41,523 nt of DNA from Natroniella sulfidigena (GCF_023223645.1 NZ_JALKBY010000021.1:1-41523); one strand, 5' to 3'; shown: positions 31,290-38,909, numbered from the stretch's first letter. Notes: a model not told the origin generated them from the letters alone. Numbers and translations: made by a program.

Positions 31290-34160
31290 ATGTCGAATTT
31301 AGAAAAAGAAAAAATCAAACAGGATCTTGAAGATTTAATTGCAGGAGAAGTTTTGGTCGATGAAATTAGCCGAACTCTTTATAGTACTGATGCAAGTATT
31401 TATAAAATCAAACCATTAGGAGTAGCCTTTCCAAAGAATAAAGAAGATGTCCAAGCTATTCTAAAATATGCTTATCAACATCAATTATCTATCTTACCCC
31501 GAGGAGCTGGCTCAGGACTAACAGGTCAAGTGCTAGGAAAAGGAATAGTCTTAGACTTTACCAAATATATGAATCAAATTAAGAAGATAGATTTGGCTAA
31601 TTCCCAAGTTACAGTAGAACCGGGAATTACTTTGGGAGTTTTGAATCAGAGACTAGCTGAAGATAATAAATTCTTCCCTCCTGACCCTTCTAGCAGTGAT
31701 TATTGTACCCTGGGAGGAATGTTGGCTAATAATGCTTCAGGTGGTCATTCTGTTAAGTACGGCAGCACTTTGGATTATACTATAGAATTAGAAGTAATTC
31801 TAGCCAATGGTGAACAAGTTCACCTTAAAAATCTTAAGTTGGATAGTCCAAAGTTAGAAGAGAAATTAAATGCAGATAATTTAGAAGGAAAAATTTATAA
31901 TAGAATAAAAGATTTATTAATTAATAATCAAGAGCTAATTGCTGAACATATTCCTGCTGCTCCAAAAAACTGTAGTGGTTATAGGCTTGAAGAAGCTTTG
32001 ACTGGAGATGATCTTAATTTAGCCAATTTAATAGTAAGTTCAGAAGGTACTCTAGCAGTAATTACTGAAGCTACTTTAAAGATTGAGGAATTACCTAAAA
32101 CAAAAGCTATTGCATTATTACATTGTGATGAGTTAGACAAAGCAGGCCGGGCTGTCAGTGAAATTTTGGCCCTTGATCCTAGTGCAATCGAGATTATGGA
32201 TCACCAATTTTTAGATTTAGTCAGAGAAAATTATTCTGATATCGATGCTAGATTACCGGATCAGGTTTCAACAGCTTTATTAGTAGAGATGGAAGGTAAC
32301 AATAGAGCTGAGGTTGAAGAAAAAATAGAACAGTTAGAATCTAAAATATACCACCAGTTGGAATTGGCCTTTGAACTTGATACCGCTTATGAAAAGAAGG
32401 AGCAAGAGAAATTATGGGCCATTCGTAAATCAGCTGTACCCATTTTAAATAAATTAAAGGGGCCTAAACGAATTGTAGGCTTTGTAGAAGATGTAGCAGT
32501 CATGCCAACTAAATTACCAGATTATATTCGGGGCTTTAAAGAAATCATGGACAAGTATCAAGTCACAGCAATTATTTATGGTCATGCCGGTCATGGTAAT
32601 ACCCACCCTAGACCACTGTTGAATTTAAAGGATCAAGCTGATATTGAAAAAATGGAATCTATTGCTCGAGAAGTTTATGCCTTAGTCAGGGAATTGGATG
32701 GGACTATTAGTGGTGAACATGGTGATGGTTTGGTTAGAACTCAGTTTTTAAAGGATATCTACGGGCCAACCTATGACTTATTTAAGGAAGTAAAAGAGAT
32801 TTTTGATCCCAAAAACATACTAAATCCAGGAAAAATTGTCAATGATGATTCTTCCTTACTGACTAATAATCTTCGTTATGGTAGCCAGTATCAAGTTACA
32901 GAGATCGAACCTGAACTTAATATCGACTTTGCTGAATGGCAAACTGAAATCGAAAAATGCCATGGCTGTTCTAAATGCCGCTCTTTAGTCAATAGTGATA
33001 TGTGCCCTATTTTTAAAGCATTAGGTGAGGAGAAGTTTGCACCAAAGTCTAAAACAAATCTTTTACGGGCCATTATTACTGGGGAGTTAGATCAAGACTA
33101 TTTGGAAGATGAAAGCTTTGTAGAAATTTTTGATCTCTGTCTCAACTGTAAAAGCTGTTATCTTGAATGCTCTTCCCAAGTAGATATCCCTAAATTAGTC
33201 GTAGAAGCTAGGGCCCAATACTATAAAAGAACCGGAAAAGAGCCACTTGCTAACAAAGTATTAGGTAATAATGAAATAGTAAGTAAACTAGGTAGTATTA
33301 CTCCTGAAATCACCAATACAATTTTAGAACTGGAACCAGCTCGCAAAGCAATGGAAAAAATAATCGGGCTCGCTAGTGAAAGAAAGCTACCTAAATTTGC
33401 TACTCAGACCTTTAAAGACTGGTTCAAACAACGTAAAACAGTCACTAACTCCAAACAAGTAGCTTACTTTGTCGGTTGTTCTACTAACTACTATAATCCA
33501 GAAATAGGAAAAAGCTTAGTCAAAGTATTGGAAAAGAACGGTTATCAAGTCTTATTACCTAACCAAAAATGCTGTAATGTAGCTAAGCTAAATTACGGAA
33601 ATCTAGATTCAGCCAAAAAAAATATAGAGTATAATGTTAATTCGTTAATCGAACTGGTTAAGGAAGGAATAGATATAGTAGTCGACTGTCCTAGTTGTAG
33701 TTTTAGCCTTAATACCGAATACTTGGAAGTCGTCGATAGTCTAGAAGCTAAATTAGTAGCCGAGCATACTTATCATATTAATGACTATCTGCTAGAATTA
33801 TTAAATAAAGATCAATTAAATCTAGATTTTGCCGGTCAAAAAATAAATTACGCTTATCATCCCTCGTGTCATTTAAAAACTCAGAACCTTAAAGGAGCAA
33901 GTAAGGAGTTATTAGAGAAAATTCCTGGTGTCGAAATGAAGGTCTTAGAAGCCGGATGCTGTGGAATTGCTGGCACCTTTGGGATGAAGAGTAAGAATTA
34001 CAAGCTTTCGTTAGAGATTGGTCAAAATGTCTTTAATGAATTAAAAGATTTAGAGTACGATCAACTACTAACTGATTGTGATGCCTGCGGGATGCAGTTA
34101 GCAGAAGGAACTGATAAGGAAATTAGACACTCTATAGAGGTTCTAGCAGAAAATTATTAA
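31290..34160 (+). CDS. GlcD-GlcF fusion: FAD-linked 2-hydroxyacid dehydrogenase with Fe-S/CCG domains
   Basis: 956 residues from the ATG at 31290 (AAGAGGTGAT upstream). N-terminal half (about 1-460) is GlcD-like: FAD-binding PCMH domain with ILPRGAGSGLTGQ, PPDPSSSDYCTLGGMLANNA, and the FAD-oxidase C domain with GHAGHGNTHPRP and SGEHGDGLVR. C-terminal half is GlcF-like: two Cys clusters, CHGCSKC...CP near 550 and CLNCKSCYLEC near 620, then two heterodisulfide-reductase-type CCG domains; the first reads KCCNVAK (CCN) and the second GCCGIAGTFG. The enzyme should oxidise D-lactate, glycolate or a like 2-hydroxyacid and pass electrons through Fe-S centres to a quinone, or an electron-transfer flavoprotein. 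Substrate open. A small membrane protein gene follows by 32 bases and might anchor it. Confidence 0.95.
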   Translation: MSNLEKEKIKQDLEDLIAGEVLVDEISRTLYSTDASIYKIKPLGVAFPKNKEDVQAILKYAYQHQLSILPRGAGSGLTGQVLGKGIVLDFTKYMNQIKKIDLANSQVTVEPGITLGVLNQRLAEDNKFFPPDPSSSDYCTLGGMLANNASGGHSVKYGSTLDYTIELEVILANGEQVHLKNLKLDSPKLEEKLNADNLEGKIYNRIKDLLINNQELIAEHIPAAPKNCSGYRLEEALTGDDLNLANLIVSSEGTLAVITEATLKIEELPKTKAIALLHCDELDKAGRAVSEILALDPSAIEIMDHQFLDLVRENYSDIDARLPDQVSTALLVEMEGNNRAEVEEKIEQLESKIYHQLELAFELDTAYEKKEQEKLWAIRKSAVPILNKLKGPKRIVGFVEDVAVMPTKLPDYIRGFKEIMDKYQVTAIIYGHAGHGNTHPRPLLNLKDQADIEKMESIAREVYALVRELDGTISGEHGDGLVRTQFLKDIYGPTYDLFKEVKEIFDPKNILNPGKIVNDDSSLLTNNLRYGSQYQVTEIEPELNIDFAEWQTEIEKCHGCSKCRSLVNSDMCPIFKALGEEKFAPKSKTNLLRAIITGELDQDYLEDESFVEIFDLCLNCKSCYLECSSQVDIPKLVVEARAQYYKRTGKEPLANKVLGNNEIVSKLGSITPEITNTILELEPARKAMEKIIGLASERKLPKFATQTFKDWFKQRKTVTNSKQVAYFVGCSTNYYNPEIGKSLVKVLEKNGYQVLLPNQKCCNVAKLNYGNLDSAKKNIEYNVNSLIELVKEGIDIVVDCPSCSFSLNTEYLEVVDSLEAKLVAEHTYHINDYLLELLNKDQLNLDFAGQKINYAYHPSCHLKTQNLKGASKELLEKIPGVEMKVLEAGCCGIAGTFGMKSKNYKLSLEIGQNVFNELKDLEYDQLLTDCDACGMQLAEGTDKEIRHSIEVLAENY

Positions 34161-34192
34161 CAACTTCAAAAAGAAATAGGTGACTTTTGATT

Positions 34193-34438
34193 ATGATAAG
34201 TCTGGCTAAGCTAATTCTTTTCTTAACAATAGCATTTATGCTTAATATCCCCCTTGGCATGTGGAGATCAAAAACCAAAAAGTTCAGCTTAAATTGGTTT
34301 ATATCTATCCACTTAGCGGTACCATTAATATATTTACTGAGATTAAATATTGGTTTTACCTCTTGGCTAGTAGTGCTTATTTCAATCGCTTGTGCAGTCT
34401 TAGGACAATTAGCAGGCGAAAAATTATTCAAAAAATAG
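34193..34438 (+). CDS. Small membrane protein downstream of the GlcD-GlcF fusion
   Basis: 81 residues from the ATG at 34193; a TTG six bases earlier is closer to the AGGTGA ribosome site and is equally possible. Three hydrophobic helices: ISLAKLILFLTIAFMLNIPL, then WFISIHLAVPLIYLLRL, then WLVVLISIACAVLGQLAGE. The segment NIPLGMWRSK at the first loop and the H-x-x-V-P-x-I in helix 2 look conserved, and small proteins of this plan are seen in other Firmicutes with no known role. It is co-directional with, and 32 bases behind, the fusion gene, and is ended by a terminator. Confidence 0.7.
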   Translation: MISLAKLILFLTIAFMLNIPLGMWRSKTKKFSLNWFISIHLAVPLIYLLRLNIGFTSWLVVLISIACAVLGQLAGEKLFKK

Positions 34439-34468
34439 ATAAAGTAGCAGAATATTCTGCTAAACAAT

Positions 34469-34503
34469 AAGAAGACCTTCATCTTAACAGATGAGGGTCT
34501 TTT
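34469..34503 (+). terminator. Terminator of the GlcD-GlcF operon
   Basis: AAGACC(T)TCATCT paired with AGATGA(G)GGTCTT around TAAC, then TTTT. Confidence 0.88.
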
Positions 34504-34536
34504 ACAGGATTACAATAAGATCATTAAATTAAAAAC

Positions 34537-34620
34537 TTAAAGCCAAAATAAAAAAGCAGTAATGTTAGCCAATACACCTGCAAATAATCCAATAGTAAAT
34601 TTATCTTCAAGGTCAAGCAC
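34537..34620 (-). CDS. 27-residue mini-version of the DRFTRG membrane proteins
   Basis: Start GTG at 34620 after GGGAGGGG. The peptide MLDLEDKFTIGLFAGVLANI then TAFLFWL matches the first 20 residues of the 147-residue proteins (EDRFTRGFVAGITAGI and RDRFTRGLIAGVIAGL): the same Asp-Lys/Arg-Phe-Thr head and the G-x-x-A-G-x-x-A helix. It stops after the first helix. Whether it is a functional micro-protein or the surviving 5' end of a deleted paralogue cannot be told, but the ribosome site is intact. It lies about 50 bases behind the CBO0543-like gene on the same strand. Confidence 0.55.
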   Translation of the reverse strand: MLDLEDKFTIGLFAGVLANITAFLFWL

Positions 34621-34667
34621 TATTGCCCCTCCCAACTAAAACTACTCTAAGTTTTTTTCATCATTTA

Positions 34668-35147
34668 TTAACCTTGATTGAAACTTGGTAATCGATTAGT
34701 TCGATAAATATAATAAGTTATACCTAAGTGAATGAGTAAAGATGCTAAAAAAGTATATAACAGATTCCAATTTGTATAACTCAATAGTCCATAATCAATC
34801 AAAAAATAATGAACCACTACAGCAGCTAAAGGAAAACTTAAAATAATACTTAAAAAAGCAGGAATTGTTTTAAATTTAACTACTAAATAAGAAAAAATAA
34901 TAATAATTGGCAGCCAAGCAACAGAAAGTAAGAGTGGTATATCACCAATAACTATAATATCAACATTGTGAAAATTCCAGAAACCAAACATATTTTGCAT
35001 TAAATAAACCAGTATTAAAGCAAGTACTAGCCCTCCTACAAGACCAATATTAAAAAACTCTCTAATCTTTTGTTCAGGAACGACTAAAAACATAAAAAAT
35101 AAAGATAAAAGTAATATTAATCCTCCAACAAGATTCTCCAAAATCAA
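34668..35147 (-). CDS. CBO0543-like five-helix membrane protein
   Basis: 159 residues from the TTG at 35147, which has AGAGGTGAT upstream; the in-frame GTG at 35156 overlaps that site. Five hydrophobic segments. The loop and helix IGDIPLLLSVAWLPIIIIFSY (about 69-89) corresponds to LGIPIFIFIAWFAAIIIF in the protein at 37139-37615, and both have a preceding helix ending in N-x-x-x-x-W/F-R/N. This is the layout of CBO0543-type membrane proteins of spore-forming Clostridia and Bacilli, which have no known function. Downstream of the DRFTRG/DUF3231 unit but separated from it by a terminator. Confidence 0.7.
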   Translation of the reverse strand: MILENLVGGLILLLSLFFMFLVVPEQKIREFFNIGLVGGLVLALILVYLMQNMFGFWNFHNVDIIVIGDIPLLLSVAWLPIIIIFSYLVVKFKTIPAFLSIILSFPLAAVVVHYFLIDYGLLSYTNWNLLYTFLASLLIHLGITYYIYRTNRLPSFNQG

Positions 35148-35215
35148 TTTTATCACCTCTTAATTAATTTCTCCTTGCTTGATATATATATACATTTAGA
35201 AATTTATAAAAAGAA

Positions 35216-35244
35216 AAACTCTTATCCGCTAAGATAAGAGCTTG
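35216..35244 (-). terminator. Terminator, ACTCTTA family
   Basis: Minus-strand CTCTTATC TTAGCG GATAAGAG and TTTTTC; it ends the DUF3231/four-helix unit at 35320-36845. Almost the same sequence is found at 40119-40147. Confidence 0.88.
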
Positions 35245-35319
35245 CTGAAAAACTATTCAAATATTCTTGGCCTGGATAATACTAAAGCAAGATACTGGCT
35301 GATTAACGTCAAGCATTAT

Positions 35320-35763
35320 TTATGTTTTAAGCCTGTCATCTAACCAGTTAAGGATTAAGCCAAGACCTATACCCCAAACTGAAGCCCCGATAGCATGTGT
35401 AATAGCTGTCTTAATAGGTATCTTTTCAATCTCAGACAATTTAAAAAGAAATGTAAGAAAATACGTTGAAAACCATATGGTAACTCCAAATAACCAAGAC
35501 TTTAATAAATAGTTTTCACTTGAGAAAAAAGTGATTAAAAAGGCAAAAATGATCCCCATTAATCCCAATAAAACAAATTGTGATGTTAAAGTAAATGCCA
35601 TTGGCAGAACACCTTCAGGTCTCTTGCCAAGTAAAAAAAGCCCCATAAAATCTGACCAGACCAAAGTACTCAAGTTTAACATTTTACCACCAAAATTTAT
35701 AATGAAAGAAAGTATCCCAGCAGTAATTCCAGCAACAAAACCTCTTGTAAATCTATCCTCCAT
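35320..35763 (-). CDS. Four-helix membrane protein, DRFTRG type (second copy)
   Basis: 147 residues, same length as 29180-29623 and about 45 percent identical by eye. Starts MEDRFTRGFVAGITAGILSF and ends LNWLDDRLKT. Conserved between the two are DFMGxFLxGxRPxGV, SSxxYLLKS, IWF and LNWLDDRLK, that is, mainly the loop and terminal charges, which would be expected if these contact a soluble partner. It lies 116 bases behind the tandem-DUF3231 gene; in the first module the order of the two genes is reversed. GGAAGG before the ATG supports the start. Confidence 0.85.
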   Translation of the reverse strand: MEDRFTRGFVAGITAGILSFIINFGGKMLNLSTLVWSDFMGLFLLGKRPEGVLPMAFTLTSQFVLLGLMGIIFAFLITFFSSENYLLKSWLFGVTIWFSTYFLTFLFKLSEIEKIPIKTAITHAIGASVWGIGLGLILNWLDDRLKT

Positions 35764-35879
35764 TGATTATCAACCTTCCTATAACAGTATACTTCATTAT
35801 TAAATTACACAATTTACAAGAAAAATATGTAGAAGTGCTTTAGAAAAGTTATTTTAATTAAATTATATTCTTGGCTGGA

Positions 35880-36845
35880 TTACTTAGTATATTTAGGTGG
35901 TGTTGGTAACCATCCTTTAAGTTTGCCATATTTACTGATCTCATTTAACATATCCATCTCTTCATATAAAAAATCTTTAAAAACCTTCCTAATCCGATCA
36001 TTAACAATACATTGTTGAAAGGCTTTAGAATGTAAAGTCCCTGCCCATTGTAATCCAATAAATAATGATTTAAAAATATATTCATCCTTATAAGTAGTTT
36101 TATCATTAGTAGTTTTTACTACTTTAGGAGGTCTTTTAGGAACCATAAGACCAAAATGTTTAAGCTCTTTTTCCAATACTTTAACCTGGCTGTTCAATTT
36201 TTTTAAACCCTTTTCTAAAATCTTTTTGAAATCAGCATCATGTACAAATTCTTTCCATCTTAAGGTTTCTTCAATATTTACATAGCGATAATTTGTATGG
36301 GTCCATAAATTAAATGCTTCTATACTAGCTAGTTGTTCATTGGTATCTAGAGGAACATCTAAAAAATTAGGAGGAATATCAATCCAACCTTTAGTCTTTA
36401 AATATTTTAAAATATTATCAGTTTGTTCAATAGCATGCTTAGAAAACCTCTGTAAAAAGGTGTAGACTTCATCATTGTAATATGAATGTTGGATTGAATA
36501 AAGAATCAAATCAACTATTTGTTGTAAAAAATTGAAGTAATTTAAACCTATAGTCTCATCTGATATAACTTGTGAATTAGCATCTATGTGTGCATGTGAT
36601 TTTGGTCTTTGAGGTGCTTCTATTGAATATTTTTCTAATTCCTTTTCTAAAAGCTTGATATGCTCCTCTAGATCTTTTAAAAAATCTTTTATCAATATCT
36701 TTAAATCTTTATCATGGACTTGAGCATGCCAGACTTGAACATTATTTATTGCATGGTATTTAGAAGATAATAAATTCCATAATGCATGTGCTTCTAAAAC
36801 ACTTACCTTTTGATCTTTTCTAAAAAATGAAAAAATAATAGTCAT
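35880..36845 (-). CDS. Tandem DUF3231 protein
   Basis: 321 residues with two DUF3231 units (about 10-150 and 165-315). Each has the same order of marks: helix with W-N/T-L..., HDxDxK (VHDKDLKILIKDFL; VHDADFKKILEKGL), LEKEL-K-Y/F, a Pro-rich hinge (APQRPKSH; VPKRPPKV), and a terminal LKTKGWIDIPP or GKLKGWLPTPP. The duplication makes one chain equal to a dimer of the 173-residue protein at 28633-29154. Weak ribosome spacing: AGGGAG is only three bases before the ATG at 36845 and abuts a GTG. No signal peptide. Upstream of a DRFTRG membrane protein gene. A spore-related role follows from the family distribution only. Confidence 0.87.
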   Translation of the reverse strand: MTIIFSFFRKDQKVSVLEAHALWNLLSSKYHAINNVQVWHAQVHDKDLKILIKDFLKDLEEHIKLLEKELEKYSIEAPQRPKSHAHIDANSQVISDETIGLNYFNFLQQIVDLILYSIQHSYYNDEVYTFLQRFSKHAIEQTDNILKYLKTKGWIDIPPNFLDVPLDTNEQLASIEAFNLWTHTNYRYVNIEETLRWKEFVHDADFKKILEKGLKKLNSQVKVLEKELKHFGLMVPKRPPKVVKTTNDKTTYKDEYIFKSLFIGLQWAGTLHSKAFQQCIVNDRIRKVFKDFLYEEMDMLNEISKYGKLKGWLPTPPKYTK

Positions 36846-37035
36846 CACTCCCTGCTATTATGTTATCTCCTATAATATTAAGTTGAAATATACTTTCTTA
36901 AGTTACATCAATATAATCTCTTTACTTACGTTATACTTATTGGCTAAATATTATTCACTAATTTATTTGACCTTCCTAAATTACAATAATAGATTTATTA
37001 TACCCTATATTAGATTGGCATAAAGTTGGCCCGAA

Positions 37036-37066
37036 ATAAAAAAACAGATCTGTATAAGATCTGACT
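37036..37066 (-). terminator. Orphan terminator, CAGATC family
   Basis: Minus-strand CAGATC / GATCTG with seven T residues, but no minus-strand gene ends to its right; the next feature is the promoter of the gene at 37139. It may be left from a deleted gene. Confidence 0.6.
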
Positions 37067-37073
37067 AGGAAAT

Positions 37074-37093
37074 AATAGAATATATATTCTATT
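37074..37093. promoter_or_regulatory. 20-bp perfect palindrome
   Basis: AATAGAATATATATTCTATT, 46 bases before the start of the CBO0543-like gene; it could be an operator overlapping its promoter, or simply AT-rich symmetry. Confidence 0.4.
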
Positions 37094-37138
37094 ACTTTGA
37101 AATACTAAATTTAAAATAATTTGCAAAAGGATGATAGT

Positions 37139-37615
37139 ATGTTGCAAGAGATTATTGGAGATTCTTCCCCTGTGTATCCTATTTGGGCAACAATTATGAT
37201 GGTTTTGTCTCTGATACTTGTTAATAAAAAAGATTATCAATATTTATTACCACTTGGACTTCTAGGTGCAATTATCGCTAGTCTTATAGCAATGATCTCT
37301 AATCATATAATTAATGCTTGGAGGTATGTAGAAGCTGAGCCTTTCTCTATACTAGGTATACCTATTTTTATCTTTATTGCCTGGTTTGCTGCAATAATTA
37401 TTTTTCTTTGGGCACTTCCTAAAGAGAATCAAACTTGGATACACTACCTATATATCAGTTTGTTTTCTTTGTTTGGAGCCGCAATAGATGGTCTTTTCCA
37501 TAATTTAGGGATTAGATCATATGCAAATTGGTATAGAGGTTGGATATGGTTTTTTCCTTTATATTTAATCTTCTGGATCAATTATAGAATTTTCTTATTC
37601 CGAAAAAAATATTAG
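37139..37615 (+). CDS. CBO0543-like five-helix membrane protein
   Basis: 158 residues from the ATG at 37139 with AAAAGGATG upstream; a TTG 18 bases earlier precedes that site and is not used. Five hydrophobic segments. The central part YLLPLGLLGAIIASLIAM, then HIINAWRYVEAEPFSILGIP and IFIFIAWFAAIIIFLWALP, is the typical CBO0543 layout (GLxGA, N-x-W-R, SILGIP, AWxxxIIF). It is diverged from 34668-35147 but has the same plan. Unlike its neighbours it is on the plus strand. Function unknown. Confidence 0.78.
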   Translation: MLQEIIGDSSPVYPIWATIMMVLSLILVNKKDYQYLLPLGLLGAIIASLIAMISNHIINAWRYVEAEPFSILGIPIFIFIAWFAAIIIFLWALPKENQTWIHYLYISLFSLFGAAIDGLFHNLGIRSYANWYRGWIWFFPLYLIFWINYRIFLFRKKY

Positions 37616-37644
37616 ACTAAAGCAGTTTAACTATTTCTTACACA

Positions 37645-37680
37645 ATATCCCCTACCTGCATGAGCGCAGTCAGGGGATAT
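37645..37680. other. Stem-loop without T-tract
   Basis: ATATCCCCT at 37645-37653 pairs with AGGGGATAT at 37672-37680; an inner CTGC/GCAG stem sits in the loop. It lies between the convergent CBO0543-like and Spo0E-like genes. It has no T-run on either side, so it may be an mRNA end-stabiliser or a weak bidirectional terminator. Confidence 0.5.
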
Positions 37681-37736
37681 AACAAAAATCGCCTATTATT
37701 TTATTTGAAAAAGACTATTAAACAAGATCAAATCTA

Positions 37737-37904
37737 TTAAGAACTGTCCAATAAGCTCTCCTGCTTCATCATTTCAACAATCTTCTTATCCAACTTTCGA
37801 CTAACAGCTTGTACATCTTCATCCAATAATTCTTTATCTTGAGCTTCCTTAGCCATCCTTCTCCGCAAAAATTCAACTTCTTCTTTAAGCTTATCAGTTA
37901 TAAT
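37737..37904 (-). CDS. Spo0E-like aspartyl-phosphate phosphatase, non-AUG start
   Basis: About 55 residues: KLKEEVEFLRRRMAKEAQ, then DKELLDEDVQAVSRKLDKKI and VEMMKQESLLDSS. This is the two-helix Spo0E hairpin: LR in helix 1, an acidic turn, and the signature S-R-K-L-D-K-K-I in helix 2, whose Asp is part of the catalytic motif. Spo0E-like phosphatases remove phosphate from Spo0A and delay sporulation. GGAGGTG stands at the right distance from ATT (37904) or ATA (37901), and there is no ATG, GTG, TTG or CTG in frame before the first helix. The first in-frame ATG (37856) would cut off most of helix 1. An AUU start, as in infC, or a slightly decayed gene is possible. Confidence 0.7.
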   Translation of the reverse strand: MITDKLKEEVEFLRRRMAKEAQDKELLDEDVQAVSRKLDKKIVEMMKQESLLDSS

Positions 37905-37918
37905 TACACCTCCACATA

Positions 37919-37941
37919 ATAGTAATGGTTACTATTACTAT
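37919..37941. promoter_or_regulatory. Palindrome upstream of the Spo0E-like gene
   Basis: ATAGTAAT and ATTACTAT arms, symmetric about 37930 with one mismatch, ending 15 bases before the putative start codon. The inner 19 bases (37921-37939) match those at 27604-27622 with two differences. Likely the operator of the Spo0E-like gene. Confidence 0.55.
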
Positions 37942-38017
37942 AACGTGCTTTTCTAAATAAAGCAAATGTTTTCCAACTTAAATTACAATAAATTCCTAAT
38001 CTTATCATCCAACTTTC

Positions 38018-38272
38018 TTAATATCCTCTTTTTGCAAAAAAATGACCATATGTATCGGTACTAAACCAATAGAACTCCAAAGTATCATAGCTTCCGATTA
38101 GATCAGCTAAATTGACCAATGTTGGCCCGGCTAATCGATCAAGTAACAATAATACCGTAAGTTAAATTAATCCTACTTCTTCTAGATATACTACTTTTCA
38201 TCTCAGAAAAGACCTGCCAAGTATTTATTACTTCTCCTCTATTAGGATCACAACTACTCCAACCAACTAGCC
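38018..38272 (-). pseudogene. Remnant of an unidentified gene, frameshifted
   Basis: Two non-overlapping frames on the minus strand read like protein: LVGWSSCDPNRGEVINTWQV and on to about 38150, then after a shift LDRLAGPTLVNLADLIGSYD, TLEFYWFSTDTYGHFFAKRG and Y before a stop at 38018. There is no start codon or ribosome site for the first part. The rich amino-acid mix (Trp, Cys, His, Tyr) unlike random AT-rich translation suggests a decayed gene. Family not recognised. Confidence 0.35.
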
Positions 38273-38310
38273 GACCCTATCAATAAAGTTATATAAGTTT
38301 ATTATCCGTT

Positions 38311-38757
38311 CTACTCTTCAGCATCTTCTTTAGTTTCATGAACTGTACCACGTGGATGCTCAGGTGGCGCATAAATAGAGTACAACTTAAGTGGTCTACG
38401 ACCTGTATTGATCACATTATGCCATTTATCAGCAGGGATAAATATTGCAGAGCCATTATAGACTCTTTCTTGAAAATTTAGCTGATCTCTTCTATCTCCC
38501 ATCACAACAATCCCTTGCCCTCTTTCAATACGGATGAATTGATCATGGTCAGGATGAACTTCTAAGCCTATGTCATCACCAGCCTCGATACTCATCAAGG
38601 TAAGCTGTAAATACTCTCCTGTCCATAAAGCAACACGATAATAATCATTTTGCTTAGTAGCCGCTTCAATATTAATCACAAAAGGACATGGTCCATAATC
38701 TCTTAGCTGAATAAGTCGTTTCGGATTACGTGGATCAATTATATAATCATCACTCAT
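38311..38757 (-). CDS. Cupin-domain protein
   Basis: 148 residues from the ATG at 38757; AAAGGA lies nine bases upstream, and an ATG nine bases earlier is directly fused to that site. One cupin domain: motif 1 around GLEVHPDHDQFIRIERGQG (His-x-Asp-His, Glu, Gly) and motif 2 around IFIPADKWHNVINTGRRPLK (Pro, His, Asn). The His residues and the Glu would bind one metal ion. The C-terminal YAPPEHPRGTVHETK is typical of a cupin subgroup close to mannose-6-phosphate isomerase C-terminal domains, which in Clostridia occur as stand-alone proteins of unknown role. Single gene with its promoter in the decayed region upstream. Confidence 0.9.
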   Translation of the reverse strand: MSDDYIIDPRNPKRLIQLRDYGPCPFVINIEAATKQNDYYRVALWTGEYLQLTLMSIEAGDDIGLEVHPDHDQFIRIERGQGIVVMGDRRDQLNFQERVYNGSAIFIPADKWHNVINTGRRPLKLYSIYAPPEHPRGTVHETKEDAEE

Positions 38758-38822
38758 CTTAATCATTCCTTTCTTAGGCTTTTGGGATATTATATGTTAT
38801 ATCTTTAGAATCTGTTCTTAAA

Positions 38823-38870
38823 AACAAAAGTCATCCAGAACCTTAAAAAAGTATAATTTCCTAAAAAACT
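38823..38870 (-). repeat. Post-terminator repeat, partial copy E
   Basis: AAAAGTCATCCAGAACC and the following A-rich 30 bases match the DnaA-box-side part of copies B and C; the box is altered (TCATCCAGA) and the hexamer and hairpin parts are missing. Again it lies directly behind the terminator of a minus-strand gene (the HD-GYP gene). Confidence 0.7.
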
Positions 38871-38900
38871 AAAAAAGTCAGATCTGTTTAAGATCTGACT
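38871..38900 (-). terminator. Terminator of the HD-GYP gene, CAGATC family
   Basis: Minus-strand AGTCAGATC paired with GATCTGACT (9 bp) around TTAAACA, then TTTTTT; 10 bases past the stop codon. Confidence 0.92.
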
Positions 38901-38909
38901 GAATAATTT

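Noticed and set aside
32891-33073. Minus-strand frame of 60 codons in the GlcD-GlcF gene
   Set aside because: Antisense to the Fe-S cluster region, with no ribosome site or context.
34132-34482. Minus-strand open frame of 116 codons
   Set aside because: It covers the opposite strand of the small membrane protein gene at 34193-34438 and the terminator behind it, with no ribosome site. The plus-strand reading has helices and operon context.
37010-37240. Minus-strand frame of 76 codons across the start of the gene at 37139
   Set aside because: It runs through a terminator and a promoter region and has no ribosome site.
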